Shown here: piece after piece, positions 34,020-41,981 of the stretch
Layout of the letters: each line of letters opens with the position of its first letter
How positions within the stretch are numbered: the stretch's first letter is position 1
Source of the DNA: Panacagrimonas perspica
GTDB taxonomy: Bacteria; Pseudomonadota; Gammaproteobacteria; Nevskiales; Nevskiaceae
Assembly (NCBI RefSeq): GCF_004364935.1
Contig: NZ_SOBT01000010.1
Location: forward strand, 248,001-312,000
DNA: 64,000 bases
Direction: 5' to 3'
Notes under the pieces: model-generated
The model's input: the letters and a program-made list of their open reading frames with translations, nothing else
Databases searched by the model: none
Told to the model about the DNA's origin: nothing
Made by a program: the position numbers and the translations under genes

Positions 34020-35288
34020 ATGGCCAACCTCCTCGATCGCGCCCGGAACATCCTGCTCACGCCCAAGACCGAGTGGCCGCTGATCGCCAGCGAGACCGAC
34101 ACCGTCAGCGGCCTGTACACGCGCTACATCCTGATTCTCGCCGCGCTGCCGGTGATCGCGAGCTTCGTGAAGATGAGCCTGATCGGCACCGGCGTGCCGA
34201 TCTTCGGCGTCAGCATTCGCGTCGGCATCGGCCTGGGGCTGGTGCAGGCCGTCGTCACCTACGGGCTGTCGCTGCTGTCGGTCTATGTGCTGGCCCTGAT
34301 CATCGATGCGCTCGCACCGACCTTCGGCGGACAGAAGAATCCGGTGCAGGCGCTCAAGACCGCGGCCTATGCCAACACGGCGGGATGGGTCGCCGGCATC
34401 GCCGTCGTGGTGCCCTGGGTCGGCGGACTGATCGCGCTGGCCGGCTCGATCTACGCCGCCTACCTGCTCTATCTGGGTTTGCCGCACACGATGCGCACGC
34501 CGACGGACAAGGCGGGCGGCTACACGGCGGTCGTGTTCCTGATCGCCTTCGTGCTGGGCATCGTGATCGCCTCCATCGCCGGCGCCATCGGCGGCGCGGC
34601 GAGCATGGGCGCGCTTTCGCACGGCAGCGGCGTGGAGATCAGCACCGACAACGGCACGGTCACCATCGACGAGGGCTCGCTCGGGAAGTTCGAGCAGATG
34701 GCCAAGAACATGGAGGCCGCCGGCCAGAAGATGGAAGACGCCGCCAAGACCGGCGACACGAGCGCGCAACAGGCCGCACTCGGCGAAGCCCTGGGCACGA
34801 TGCTGGGCGGCACCGACGGCAAGACGGTGGAGGCCCTCAAGCCCGAGCAGATCAAGCCCTTCGTGCCCGACGAACTCGGCGGCCTGCCGCGCACGAGCTA
34901 CAACGTGGAGCGCAACACGGTGATGGGTCTGCAGATCGCCAACGGCAAGGGCAGCTATCGCGATGCCGCGGGCGAGCGTTCACTCGATCTGGAGATCACC
35001 GACACCGGCGGCATGAAGGGCCTGGCGCTGTTCGCCGGCTGGGCGCTGGTGCAGACGGAAAAGGAGTCGGACCAGGGCTACGAACGCGTCTACGACGACG
35101 GCGGCATGCGCGCGCACGAGCAGTGGGACACGTCCAGCCGCAGCGGCACGTTCGACCTGATCGTGGCGGATCGATTCCTGGTGAAACTGCAGGGGCGCGG
35201 CGTCGAGATGGACGACATCAAGAAGGCCGCGAAGTCGCTCGATCTGTCCGACCTCGCCGCGTTGAAGAACGAGGGCACCAAACCGTAA
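34020..35288 (+). CDS. Yip1-domain membrane protein with C-terminal soluble domain
   Basis: The 422-residue product starts NLLDRARNILLTPKTEWPLIASE, the usual bacterial Yip1-domain lead, then five membrane segments (about residues 38-195; NPVQALKTAAYANTAGWVAG is a family block). The remaining 220 residues are hydrophilic: an acidic/Met-rich helical stretch (KFEQMAKNMEAAGQKMEDAAK) and a mixed domain with DELGGLPRTSYNVERN. The Yip1 part sits in the inner membrane; the function is not known. It is followed at 2 bases by a REP-like element. Confidence 0.87.
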   Translation: MANLLDRARNILLTPKTEWPLIASETDTVSGLYTRYILILAALPVIASFVKMSLIGTGVPIFGVSIRVGIGLGLVQAVVTYGLSLLSVYVLALIIDALAPTFGGQKNPVQALKTAAYANTAGWVAGIAVVVPWVGGLIALAGSIYAAYLLYLGLPHTMRTPTDKAGGYTAVVFLIAFVLGIVIASIAGAIGGAASMGALSHGSGVEISTDNGTVTIDEGSLGKFEQMAKNMEAAGQKMEDAAKTGDTSAQQAALGEALGTMLGGTDGKTVEALKPEQIKPFVPDELGGLPRTSYNVERNTVMGLQIANGKGSYRDAAGERSLDLEITDTGGMKGLALFAGWALVQTEKESDQGYERVYDDGGMRAHEQWDTSSRSGTFDLIVADRFLVKLQGRGVEMDDIKKAAKSLDLSDLAALKNEGTKP

Positions 35289-35290
35289 CC

Positions 35291-35358
35291 GTAGCCCGGG
35301 CGAAGCCCGGGGTTGCGCTCGATATGCGAGGGGGAACCCCGGGTTTCACCCGGGCTAC
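35291..35358. repeat. REP/BIME-like element, copy i (two different stems)
   Basis: The left arm stem is CCCGGGC/GAA/GCCCGGG and the right arm stem is CCCGGGT/TTC/ACCCGGG. Each arm pairs with itself while the two arms no longer match each other perfectly, which suggests that each arm folds as a separate hairpin. The right end holds the TAG stop (35355-35357) of the convergent SDR gene. Confidence 0.9.
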
Positions 35359-36287
35359 AGGTATTTCACGCTGGTGAGTTTCTCGGAGACCGTCCAGAGC
35401 TGCGCCGCGGTCTGCACATCGCGCGCGGCCTTGCGGCAACCGACCTTCACCGGGTATCCGCCGATCTGCTGGAAGCCGCCCGGCCCGTAGTAGTCCCCGG
35501 TGCCGACGTCCGGTGCGGTGGCCGCGTAGAGCGTCGGTAGCGCGCCCATCGCAGCACTCTGGCCGAACAGGCTGTTGCCGATCTTCATCAGCGCGCTGCC
35601 GAACGACGATTTCGCCTGTTGCGGACCGACGAACTGCAGGTTCGTCGACGAATATCCCGGGTGCGCCGCGGCCACGACCACATTCGCGGCGCTGGCCTGC
35701 AACCGGCGCACCAGCTCGAACGTGAACAGCAGGTTCGCCAGCTTGCTCTTCCCGTAGGCGTCCCACTTGTTGTAGCGGGCGCGCTCGAAATTGGGATCCT
35801 CCAGATTCATGCCGCGCGTCCAGCGATGCGCGAGGCTCGCCAGATTCACGATGCGGGAATCCTTCGTCGCCACCAACTTCTCCAGCAGCAAGCCGGTCAG
35901 CGCGAAGTGACCGAAGTGGTTGGTGCCGATCTGCATCTCGAAGCCGTCCGCAGTCTTCTGGAACGGCACGGCCATCACGCCGGCGTTGTTGATCAGCAGA
36001 TCCAGCCGCGAATGGCGGGACGCGAATTCGCTCGCGAAGCGCCGTACCGATGCGAGATCCGCGAGGTCCAGCGCCATCAGCTCGGCATCCGCATTCGGCC
36101 GGCGGCGCTTCACCTGCGCCAGTGCGTCGGCGGCCTTCGCCGGATTGCGGCAGGCCATGACGACCTTCGCACCCGCGCCGGCCAGAGCCACTGCCGTCTC
36201 CAGCCCCAGCCCGCTGCTGGCGCCGGTCACGACCGCGACGCGGCCCACCTGCGAGGGGATCTGCCGCGTATCCCAGTTCGTCGCCAT
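35355..36287 (-). CDS. Short-chain dehydrogenase, retinol-dehydrogenase-like
   Basis: The 310-residue product has TGASSGLG (21-28) for NAD(P) binding, LLINNAG (98-103), and catalytic S151, Y178 and K182 (YGKSK). Length and the stretch FGHFALTGLLLEKL fit the extended SDR branch that includes retinol dehydrogenase-like and protochlorophyllide-reductase-like enzymes. The substrate is unknown. The ATG at 36287 is preferred over the 49-residue-longer reading because GGAGA lies 8 bases upstream. Divergent from the SMP-30 gene. Confidence 0.9.
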   Translation of the reverse strand: MATNWDTRQIPSQVGRVAVVTGASSGLGLETAVALAGAGAKVVMACRNPAKAADALAQVKRRRPNADAELMALDLADLASVRRFASEFASRHSRLDLLINNAGVMAVPFQKTADGFEMQIGTNHFGHFALTGLLLEKLVATKDSRIVNLASLAHRWTRGMNLEDPNFERARYNKWDAYGKSKLANLLFTFELVRRLQASAANVVVAAAHPGYSSTNLQFVGPQQAKSSFGSALMKIGNSLFGQSAAMGALPTLYAATAPDVGTGDYYGPGGFQQIGGYPVKVGCRKAARDVQTAAQLWTVSEKLTSVKYL

Positions 36288-36426
36288 CGTCTGAATCTCC
36301 TCGCTCGTGGTGCGGGCTCGCCCGCATGGCAGCCCTGCCGATATTCCGGCCGAATGCGAGCGGACACGATAGCGCCGCAGCGACAGGTCGCACGGCGCAG
36401 GCGCACATCCATCACCGGGGAATGAC

Positions 36427-37311
36427 ATGTCCATCGACGTGGTCGCGGAAGGATTCAGCTATCTCGAATGCCCGCGCTGGCATGAAGGCCGTCTCTGGCT
36501 CTCGGATTTCTACCAGCACCAAGTGGTGGCGATCGCGAGCGATGGGACGCGCGAGGTGATGGCGCGCGTGCCGCAGCAGCCGTCGGGCCTCGGCTTCCTG
36601 CCCGACGGGCGCGCGCTGATCGTCTCCATGCGCGACCGCAAGGTCCTGCGCCGCGAGCACTCGGGCGAACTCGTGCTGCACGCCGACCTGATGCATCTCG
36701 CGCCCTGGCATCTCAACGACATGATCGTTGATGCGAAGGGCCGGGCCTACGTCGGCAACTTCGGCTGGGATCTGATGAGCGGCGCCCCGGCGCAAACGAC
36801 CTGCCTGATCCGCGTCGATCCGGATGGCCGCGCGAGCGTCGCCGCGGACGACCTGATGTTCCCCAACGGCACCGGCATCACCGCCGACGGCAGGACGATG
36901 ATCATCTCGGAATCCTTCGCCGGCCGGCTCACCGCGTTCGACATCGCGGCCGACGGCACGCTGTCGGGCCGCCGCGTCTGGGCACGCCTGGGCGACGTGC
37001 CGACCGAATTCCACGGCGACATCCCGGACACCGTCTCGGTGCCGGACGGCCTGTGCCTGGACGCCGAGGGCGCGGTCTGGGTGGCCGACGCGATCCGCCA
37101 CTGCGTCGTGCGCGTGGCCGAGGGTGGCCGCGAACTGGATCGCGTGTCGACCGGCGACATGGGCGTCTACGCCTGCATGCTCGGTGGCACCGACGGCTGC
37201 ACGCTGTACATGTGCGCCGCGCCCTCGTTCGTGGAGAGCGAACGCAAGGACACGCAGGATGCCAAGGTGCTGTCGACGCGCGTGAAGGTGCCTCACGCCG
37301 GCCTGCCCTGA
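36427..37311 (+). CDS. SMP-30/gluconolactonase/LRE family protein
   Basis: The 294-residue product is a six-bladed beta-propeller of the SMP-30 type: FSYLECPRWHEGRLWLSDF at the start supplies the metal-binding glutamate, DMIVDAKGRAYVGNFGWD the middle Asp/Asn ligands, and VPDGLCLDAEGAVWVADA the late aspartate. These calcium- or zinc-dependent lactonases open sugar or other lactones. No signal peptide is seen, so it is cytoplasmic. Substrate unknown. Confidence 0.92.
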   Translation: MSIDVVAEGFSYLECPRWHEGRLWLSDFYQHQVVAIASDGTREVMARVPQQPSGLGFLPDGRALIVSMRDRKVLRREHSGELVLHADLMHLAPWHLNDMIVDAKGRAYVGNFGWDLMSGAPAQTTCLIRVDPDGRASVAADDLMFPNGTGITADGRTMIISESFAGRLTAFDIAADGTLSGRRVWARLGDVPTEFHGDIPDTVSVPDGLCLDAEGAVWVADAIRHCVVRVAEGGRELDRVSTGDMGVYACMLGGTDGCTLYMCAAPSFVESERKDTQDAKVLSTRVKVPHAGLP

Positions 37312-37323
37312 GCAGCCTGCAGC

Positions 37324-37390
37324 GTAGCCCGGACGAAGTCCGGGGTTGCGCTCCGTATGCGAGGGGAATCCCGGACTTCGTCCGGGCTAC
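37324..37390. repeat. REP/BIME-like element, copy j
   Basis: Standard arms; the spacer contains CTCCGTATGCGAG, close to the spacer of copy i (CTCGATATGCGAG), so these two copies look recently related. It begins 12 bases after the SMP-30 stop and ends 3 bases before the stop of the convergent redoxin gene. Confidence 0.9.
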
Positions 37391-37393
37391 GGG

Positions 37394-38338
37394 CTATTTC
37401 CCGTTCGTGAGGACCGTCGTCCCCTTCGCCACGCGCACGACCTGCCCGGTCTGGTGCTCGACGACGAGGATCAGACCCTCGCCCAGCTTCCGATCCAGCC
37501 CCTGCCCCAGCACGATCCAGCGATCCCGGCGACGGAACGCGCGATACGGGGCTTCGCGATCCACCTCTTCCTGCCCGTAGGCATCGGCCCACACCTGCCT
37601 GGCCAGCGCGATCGCGTCGCGCCCTTTCAGGATCTGAACTTTCGGCTCGAGATCGGCGCGCGTCTCGGTCGCCGGAATCGCATCGAGATAGGTCGCGACC
37701 CAGGGCTCCCATTCGCTCTCCGCGATGGGAGCCGGCTTGGTGCGATCGACCATGTCCTCGGCCTTCTTCAGATGCAGGTCGTACGGCGGCGGATAACTCT
37801 TCGGCATCGGAACGGCGCGATCGCCGAGCAACCCGTTCAGCGTTTCGCGCACGCGCTTGGCGACGTCGATCGGCGTCGGCGGATTCGCCGGCCGCGTGTA
37901 GAGGATGTTCTGCTTGCCGTCCATGACGACGAGCCAGGGCGTGCGCGTGACGACATATTCTTTGGCCACCGCGTCGCCCTTCAGCAGCAGCGGAAAGCTC
38001 AGGCCGCGATCGCGCATCGTCTGCACCGGATCGCCGTCCTCCTTGATGTTGATGGTCCACACGTTGACGCCACGATCGCGGTAGTCGACCCAGATGTCCT
38101 GCACGTAGGGCTGCAGCGCACGGCTGAACGGGCACCACGACGGCCAGAACATCAGCACCGTCGGACGTCCCTTGGCATCGGCTGGATAGTTGACGACTTT
38201 GCCTTCGGGCGTCTTCAGCGACCACGCCGGTGCGACACGGATCGGGCCCGGCTCATCGGCGGCGCGGGCGCCCATCGCGCTCAGGGCCAGCCACAGCACG
38301 AGCACGCAGCGCAGAACCATTCCCGGAGTTGTCCTCAT
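37394..38338 (-). CDS. Secreted thioredoxin-fold (redoxin) protein with C-terminal NTF2-like domain
   Basis: The 314-residue product has a signal peptide (residues 1-26, ending ARA), a TlpA-like thioredoxin domain (about 32-170) with MFWPSWCPFSRALQPY, and a C-terminal domain (about 240-307; AIALARQVWADAYGQ, APYRAFRRRDRWIVLGQG, LILVVEHQTGQVVRV) that resembles NTF2-fold immunity-type domains. The active site is C69-P-F-S72: the second cysteine is serine, so a monothiol or peroxiredoxin-like chemistry is expected in the periplasm. The ATG overlaps the upstream LON-domain gene's stop by four bases (ATGA). Confidence 0.8.
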   Translation of the reverse strand: MRTTPGMVLRCVLVLWLALSAMGARAADEPGPIRVAPAWSLKTPEGKVVNYPADAKGRPTVLMFWPSWCPFSRALQPYVQDIWVDYRDRGVNVWTINIKEDGDPVQTMRDRGLSFPLLLKGDAVAKEYVVTRTPWLVVMDGKQNILYTRPANPPTPIDVAKRVRETLNGLLGDRAVPMPKSYPPPYDLHLKKAEDMVDRTKPAPIAESEWEPWVATYLDAIPATETRADLEPKVQILKGRDAIALARQVWADAYGQEEVDREAPYRAFRRRDRWIVLGQGLDRKLGEGLILVVEHQTGQVVRVAKGTTVLTNGK

Positions 38339-38922
38339 CGGGCCGGCAACTTCAGCACCGCGTCCTGCACCTGCTCGAGCAAGGTCCAGGCATTGCGCTC
38401 CTGGAGCAGGTGCAGTTTCTGGTCGCGCGACAACGGCAGGATCTCGGCGAGCCGGTAGGCCACCCATTCGGCGTCGTCGAGTCGCGCCGGCTGCTCGAAA
38501 TGCTGCGCACCGATCTTGGCGATGATCTCGCCGACCATCGCGCTGAGCATGCTCAGCGAGGGCGGCAGCTTCTTGACCTCCCGCTCCTCTTCCACGATCA
38601 CTTCCGCGCGGATCAGGCCGTCGGGCTGCACGTGCTGGTCGAGGACGCGGAACACGCGCTCGCCGCGCGTGACCAGGCTGAACAGCCCCGCGGCGGGAAC
38701 ATCCCATTCGACGATGCGCGCGGTGCAGCCCAGCGGTGCGGCGACGGCAGGCTCGCCGACCTCGGCACCGTTCAGGATCTGGCAGACGCCGAACACCGCG
38801 TCATCCCGGATGCAGGCCTTGGTCATGTCCACGTATCGCACCTCGAAGATGCGCAGCGGCAGGCGACCGCCCGGGAAGAGCACGGTGTTCAGCGGGAAGA
38901 TCGGGATCTCGAGCGTCTGCAT
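38335..38922 (-). CDS. LON substrate-binding domain protein
   Basis: The 195-residue product is a stand-alone LON N-terminal domain: QTLEIPIFPLNTVLFPGGRLPLRIFEVRY at the start and CTARIVEW, RVFRVLDQ in the PUA-like barrel, then a helical bundle with LSMLSAMVGEIIAKIG. No ATPase or protease domain is present. Such proteins may deliver or recognise substrates for proteolysis; this is not established. ATG at 38922 is used; a GTG one codon earlier is possible. It shares a 4-base overlap with the redoxin gene downstream. Confidence 0.92.
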   Translation of the reverse strand: MQTLEIPIFPLNTVLFPGGRLPLRIFEVRYVDMTKACIRDDAVFGVCQILNGAEVGEPAVAAPLGCTARIVEWDVPAAGLFSLVTRGERVFRVLDQHVQPDGLIRAEVIVEEEREVKKLPPSLSMLSAMVGEIIAKIGAQHFEQPARLDDAEWVAYRLAEILPLSRDQKLHLLQERNAWTLLEQVQDAVLKLPAR

Positions 38923-38944
38923 CACGACGCCGAGTGTCGCGCGA

Positions 38945-39625
38945 TCAGTCCTTCTTGTCTCCCGTCACCAGGATCGACTGGGCCATCTTCTTGGTGTCGT
39001 CGGCGCCGCCGCCGCTGAGCACGAGCGGCTCGGGGACGACGATGCCGCGCTTGACGGCCGGGCGCTCGGCAATGGCCTTGAGCCAGCGCTGCACGCCGGG
39101 CAGGCCTTCGACCTCGACACCCGCCCACTCATGCAGCGAGACCCAGGACCAGTTGGCGATGTCGGCGATCGAGTAGTCGCCCGCCAGATACTCGTTGTCC
39201 TTGAGCCGGCTCTCGAGCACCGTGTACAGGCGGCGCGTCTCGGTCTGGTAGCGGTTGATCGCGAACGGGATCTTCTCGGGCGCGTAGCGGTAGAAGACAT
39301 TCGCCTGGCCCTGCATCGGGCCGATGCCGCCCATCTGGAACATCAGCCACTGGATCACCTGCGAGCGGCCCTTCACGTCGGAGGGCATCAGCTTCCCGAA
39401 CTTCTCGGCCAGGTAGATCATGATCGCGCCCGATTCGAACACGGCGAAGCCGTCATCGACGATCGCCGGAATGCGGCCGTTCGGATTGATCTTCAGGAAT
39501 TCCGGCGTCTTCTGGTCCTGCTTGGACAGCGAGATCGCGTGCAGCTTGTACGGCACGCCCATTTCCTCGAGCGTGATGGAAGCCTTCCAGCCATTGGGCG
39601 TGGCCGAGGTGTACAGATCGATCAT
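38945..39625 (-). CDS. Glutathione S-transferase, YfcG-like (nu-class type)
   Basis: The 226-residue product begins [20 protein letters not shown], the N-terminus of YfcG-like disulfide-bond oxidoreductases, with [11 protein letters not shown] and the glutathione-contact [14 protein letters not shown] in the thioredoxin-like domain. [25 protein letters not shown] and [15 protein letters not shown] lie in the helical domain. YfcG-type enzymes use two glutathiones without a catalytic Cys. It resembles the GST at 41.3 kb, pointing to an old duplication. It lies 22 bases upstream of the LON-domain gene. Confidence 0.93.
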   Translation of the reverse strand: MIDLYTSATPNGWKASITLEEMGVPYKLHAISLSKQDQKTPEFLKINPNGRIPAIVDDGFAVFESGAIMIYLAEKFGKLMPSDVKGRSQVIQWLMFQMGGIGPMQGQANVFYRYAPEKIPFAINRYQTETRRLYTVLESRLKDNEYLAGDYSIADIANWSWVSLHEWAGVEVEGLPGVQRWLKAIAERPAVKRGIVVPEPLVLSGGGADDTKKMAQSILVTGDKKD

Positions 39626-39697
39626 GGTTCTCTCCGGTTGTCGTTATTCGTTGCAGAAAATGGAGGCGCCGCGAAGAGCGCCCGGTTCAATAGGGTT

Positions 39698-40543
39698 CTA
39701 TGCGGCCGCCACGGGCTGGCGATCGAGCACGGCCAGGAACTCCGACGGCTCGGGGCGCACGCGATAGTTCTCGCTCAGGTCGCAATAGATCAGGCGCCCG
39801 CCCGCCGCGGTGATGAACACCGTCGGACGCGGAACATCCGAGTCGTAGCCGAGTACCTGCATGCCGGCGGGCAGGCCGTTCTTCTCGAGCACGCCGAGCG
39901 TCGCGGCGGCCGCGTTGTCGACGTCGGTCATGAAGCGCATCGGCGCATCGACCTTGGATGCCAGCGCGGCCGTGTGCGACTGCGGCTGCGGGCTGATGAG
40001 GATCACCTCGACACCGCGCGCGGCGAGTTCGCGGTACTGCGCGGCCACTTCCTTGATCTGCGCCACGCACAGCGGGCACCAGTTGCCGCGGTAGAACATC
40101 CACAGCGCCGGCTTCGCGGTGAGTTGCGTGCTGCTGATGCGCTTGCCGTCTTCCGTCAGTTCGAACGCCGGCAGCATCACACCCGTGCTCAGCACGACTT
40201 TCTCGGCAGGCGCGAAGCGCGAGTACCAGAAAATGTAGAGCAGGCTACCGGCGATGCCGACACCGGCCGCGACGAGCGCCGGTGCGGACAGCAGCGCACT
40301 GCCCAGGTAGATCGCAATGCCCGTGCCGATCACGCCCGCGACCAGGATCAGGGGCATGTTGGCGGACGTCCGCGCGATCGGCAGCGTGTAGGCACGCACG
40401 AAGAACAGGACCGGCCCGGCGCAGGCGATGGCCGTGCCGAGCCACGGCGAAGCGAGCCCGGCGTGCGCGATCTGCACCCCGGAGAACACCAGGCCCACCA
40501 CGCCCATCGTGATGAAGGCCGAGACATAGATCGATTTGAGCAT
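39698..40543 (-). CDS. Membrane-anchored redoxin (thioredoxin-fold) protein
   Basis: The 281-residue product has four predicted membrane segments (about residues 5-22, 33-50, 65-82 and 88-106) and a C-terminal AhpC/TSA-like redoxin domain with FYRGNWCPLCVAQIKEVAAQY, giving a C156-P-L-C159 active site. The domain probably faces the periplasm or cytoplasm depending on topology (not resolvable by eye) and reduces disulfides or peroxides. It lies 25 bases after the TetR gene and 72 bases before the GST gene, inside the same minus-strand run. Confidence 0.85.
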   Translation of the reverse strand: MLKSIYVSAFITMGVVGLVFSGVQIAHAGLASPWLGTAIACAGPVLFFVRAYTLPIARTSANMPLILVAGVIGTGIAIYLGSALLSAPALVAAGVGIAGSLLYIFWYSRFAPAEKVVLSTGVMLPAFELTEDGKRISSTQLTAKPALWMFYRGNWCPLCVAQIKEVAAQYRELAARGVEVILISPQPQSHTAALASKVDAPMRFMTDVDNAAAATLGVLEKNGLPAGMQVLGYDSDVPRPTVFITAAGGRLIYCDLSENYRVRPEPSEFLAVLDRQPVAAA

Positions 40544-40568
40544 CGTGATTTCTCCCGTTCGTGCCGAT

Positions 40569-41150
40569 TCAGTCGAGCGCGCGCAGCGCCACGCGCACGA
40601 TGTCGTCCAGCGCTGCCTTGCCGGGCTTCCACTTGGCCGCGACGTTGATGCCCGACAGCGTGTTCACCAGGAAGCGGGCCGTCGCGCGCGGCTTCTCCTG
40701 CGACGTCACGCTTCCGTTCTTCTGCCCGTTGGCGACGGCGTTGGCGAGCGCGCCTTCGAGCGAGTCGAGCACCTCGCGCGCCGCCTTGCGGATCTCGGGG
40801 TCCTGCGCGCCGATCTCGCACAGGCAGTTGTTCACGAAGCAGCCGCGCTGGCCTTCCTCGCTCAGTGCGTGCTGAACCACGTTGCGGAACGTCTGCTCGA
40901 TCTGGGCGCGACCCGGATCGGGTCGGCGCAGCGGCTCGATCAGCGCCGCCATCGGCGATTCGTCGTATCGCTTCAAGGCGGCGAGCAGCAGGTCGCGCTT
41001 GTTGCCAAAGGTTTCGTAGAAGCTGCTCTTGCTCAGATCGGTGGCGTCGAGCAGGTCATTGAGCGAGGCCGCTCCATAGCCTCGCCGCCAGAACAGGTGC
41101 ATCGCCCCATCCAGCGCTTCCTGCTCGTCGAATGCCCGCGTCCTTGCCAT
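40569..41150 (-). CDS. TetR family regulator, NemR/AcuR-like
   Basis: The 193-residue product has an N-terminal TetR helix-turn-helix (YGAASLNDLLDATDLSKSSFYETFGNKRDLLLAAL, about residues 25-59) and a C-terminal ligand domain with RGCFVNNCLCEIGAQD: C104, C109 and C111 cluster where NemR-type regulators carry reactive cysteines for electrophiles. A near-perfect GGAC...GTCC palindrome lies 14 bases before the start codon. It is likely an autorepressor of the downstream redox genes and of the divergent GST gene (inference). Confidence 0.9.
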   Translation of the reverse strand: MARTRAFDEQEALDGAMHLFWRRGYGAASLNDLLDATDLSKSSFYETFGNKRDLLLAALKRYDESPMAALIEPLRRPDPGRAQIEQTFRNVVQHALSEEGQRGCFVNNCLCEIGAQDPEIRKAAREVLDSLEGALANAVANGQKNGSVTSQEKPRATARFLVNTLSGINVAAKWKPGKAALDDIVRVALRALD

Positions 41151-41163
41151 CGCATTTCATTCC

Positions 41164-41177
41164 GGACTGATCGGTCC
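41164..41177. promoter_or_regulatory. Predicted TetR operator (autoregulatory)
   Basis: GGACTGATCGGTCC is a 14-base palindrome with one mismatched pair, matching the GACC-N4-GGTC core typical of NemR-like operators. Its centre is about 20 bases upstream of the TetR start codon and about 110 bases upstream of the divergent GST start, so binding could block both promoters. Confidence 0.6.
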
Positions 41178-41281
41178 AGAATCTTCCTGCGTCGGCGGCA
41201 TGTCAACCAAGGGCGAATCCCCTGGGCGCTTCCGCCGCCGCGGTCCCTTAGGCTTGGCCCCTGCACTTACCGGGACGCGAC

Positions 41282-41971
41282 ATGATCGATCTGCATTACT
41301 GGCCCACGCCGAACGGCTGGAAGATCTCGATCATGCTCGAGGAATGCGGCCTGCCGTACCGGATGATCCCGGTGAACATCGCGCGAGGCGAGCAGTTCGA
41401 ACCGGCGTTCCTCGCCATCAGTCCCAACAACCGCATGCCGGCGATCGTCGATCACGCGCCCGTGGGCGGCGGCGAGGCGCTGAGCGTCTTCGAGAGCGGC
41501 GCGATCCTGATCTATCTCGCCGACAAGGCGGGCCGATTCCTGTCGAAGGAAGCGCGGCAGCGCACGCAGACGCTCGAATGGCTGATGTGGCAGATGGGCG
41601 GGCTGGGCCCGATGCTCGGGCAGAACGGACACTTTCTGCTGTATGCGCCGGAGAAAGTGCCGTATGCGATGGAGCGCTATGCGCGCGAGGCGCGACGGCT
41701 GTACGGCGTGCTCGACACCCGGCTCGGCGTGACCGGCGCCTTCATCGCCGGCGGATACTCGATCGCCGACATGGCCTGCTTTCCGTGGATCCGCACGCAC
41801 AAGGCGCAGGGCATCGCGCTGGCGGATTTTCCGAACCTGCAGCGCTGGTACGAGACGATGAAGTCGCGCGACGCCGTGCGGCGAGGCGTGGACCTGGGCA
41901 AGGATCTGCAGGTCAGGAGCTTCGACGCACAGGCGCACCGCAACCTGTTCGGGAATCAGCCCGAAAGCTGA
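41282..41971 (+). CDS. Glutathione S-transferase, YfcG/YghU-like
   Basis: The 229-residue product begins MIDLHYWPTPNGWKISIMLE, closely parallel to the GST at 38.9-39.6 kb, with SPNNRMPAIVD, SVFESGAILIYLADK, and a helical domain containing WLMWQMGGLGPMLGQNGHF and YSIADMACFPWI. It should be a cytoplasmic disulfide-bond reductase/transferase using glutathione. It is divergent from the TetR gene, and the shared region holds the predicted operator, so TetR control is likely. Confidence 0.93.
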   Translation: MIDLHYWPTPNGWKISIMLEECGLPYRMIPVNIARGEQFEPAFLAISPNNRMPAIVDHAPVGGGEALSVFESGAILIYLADKAGRFLSKEARQRTQTLEWLMWQMGGLGPMLGQNGHFLLYAPEKVPYAMERYAREARRLYGVLDTRLGVTGAFIAGGYSIADMACFPWIRTHKAQGIALADFPNLQRWYETMKSRDAVRRGVDLGKDLQVRSFDAQAHRNLFGNQPES

Positions 41972-41981
41972 GGCGTCGACG

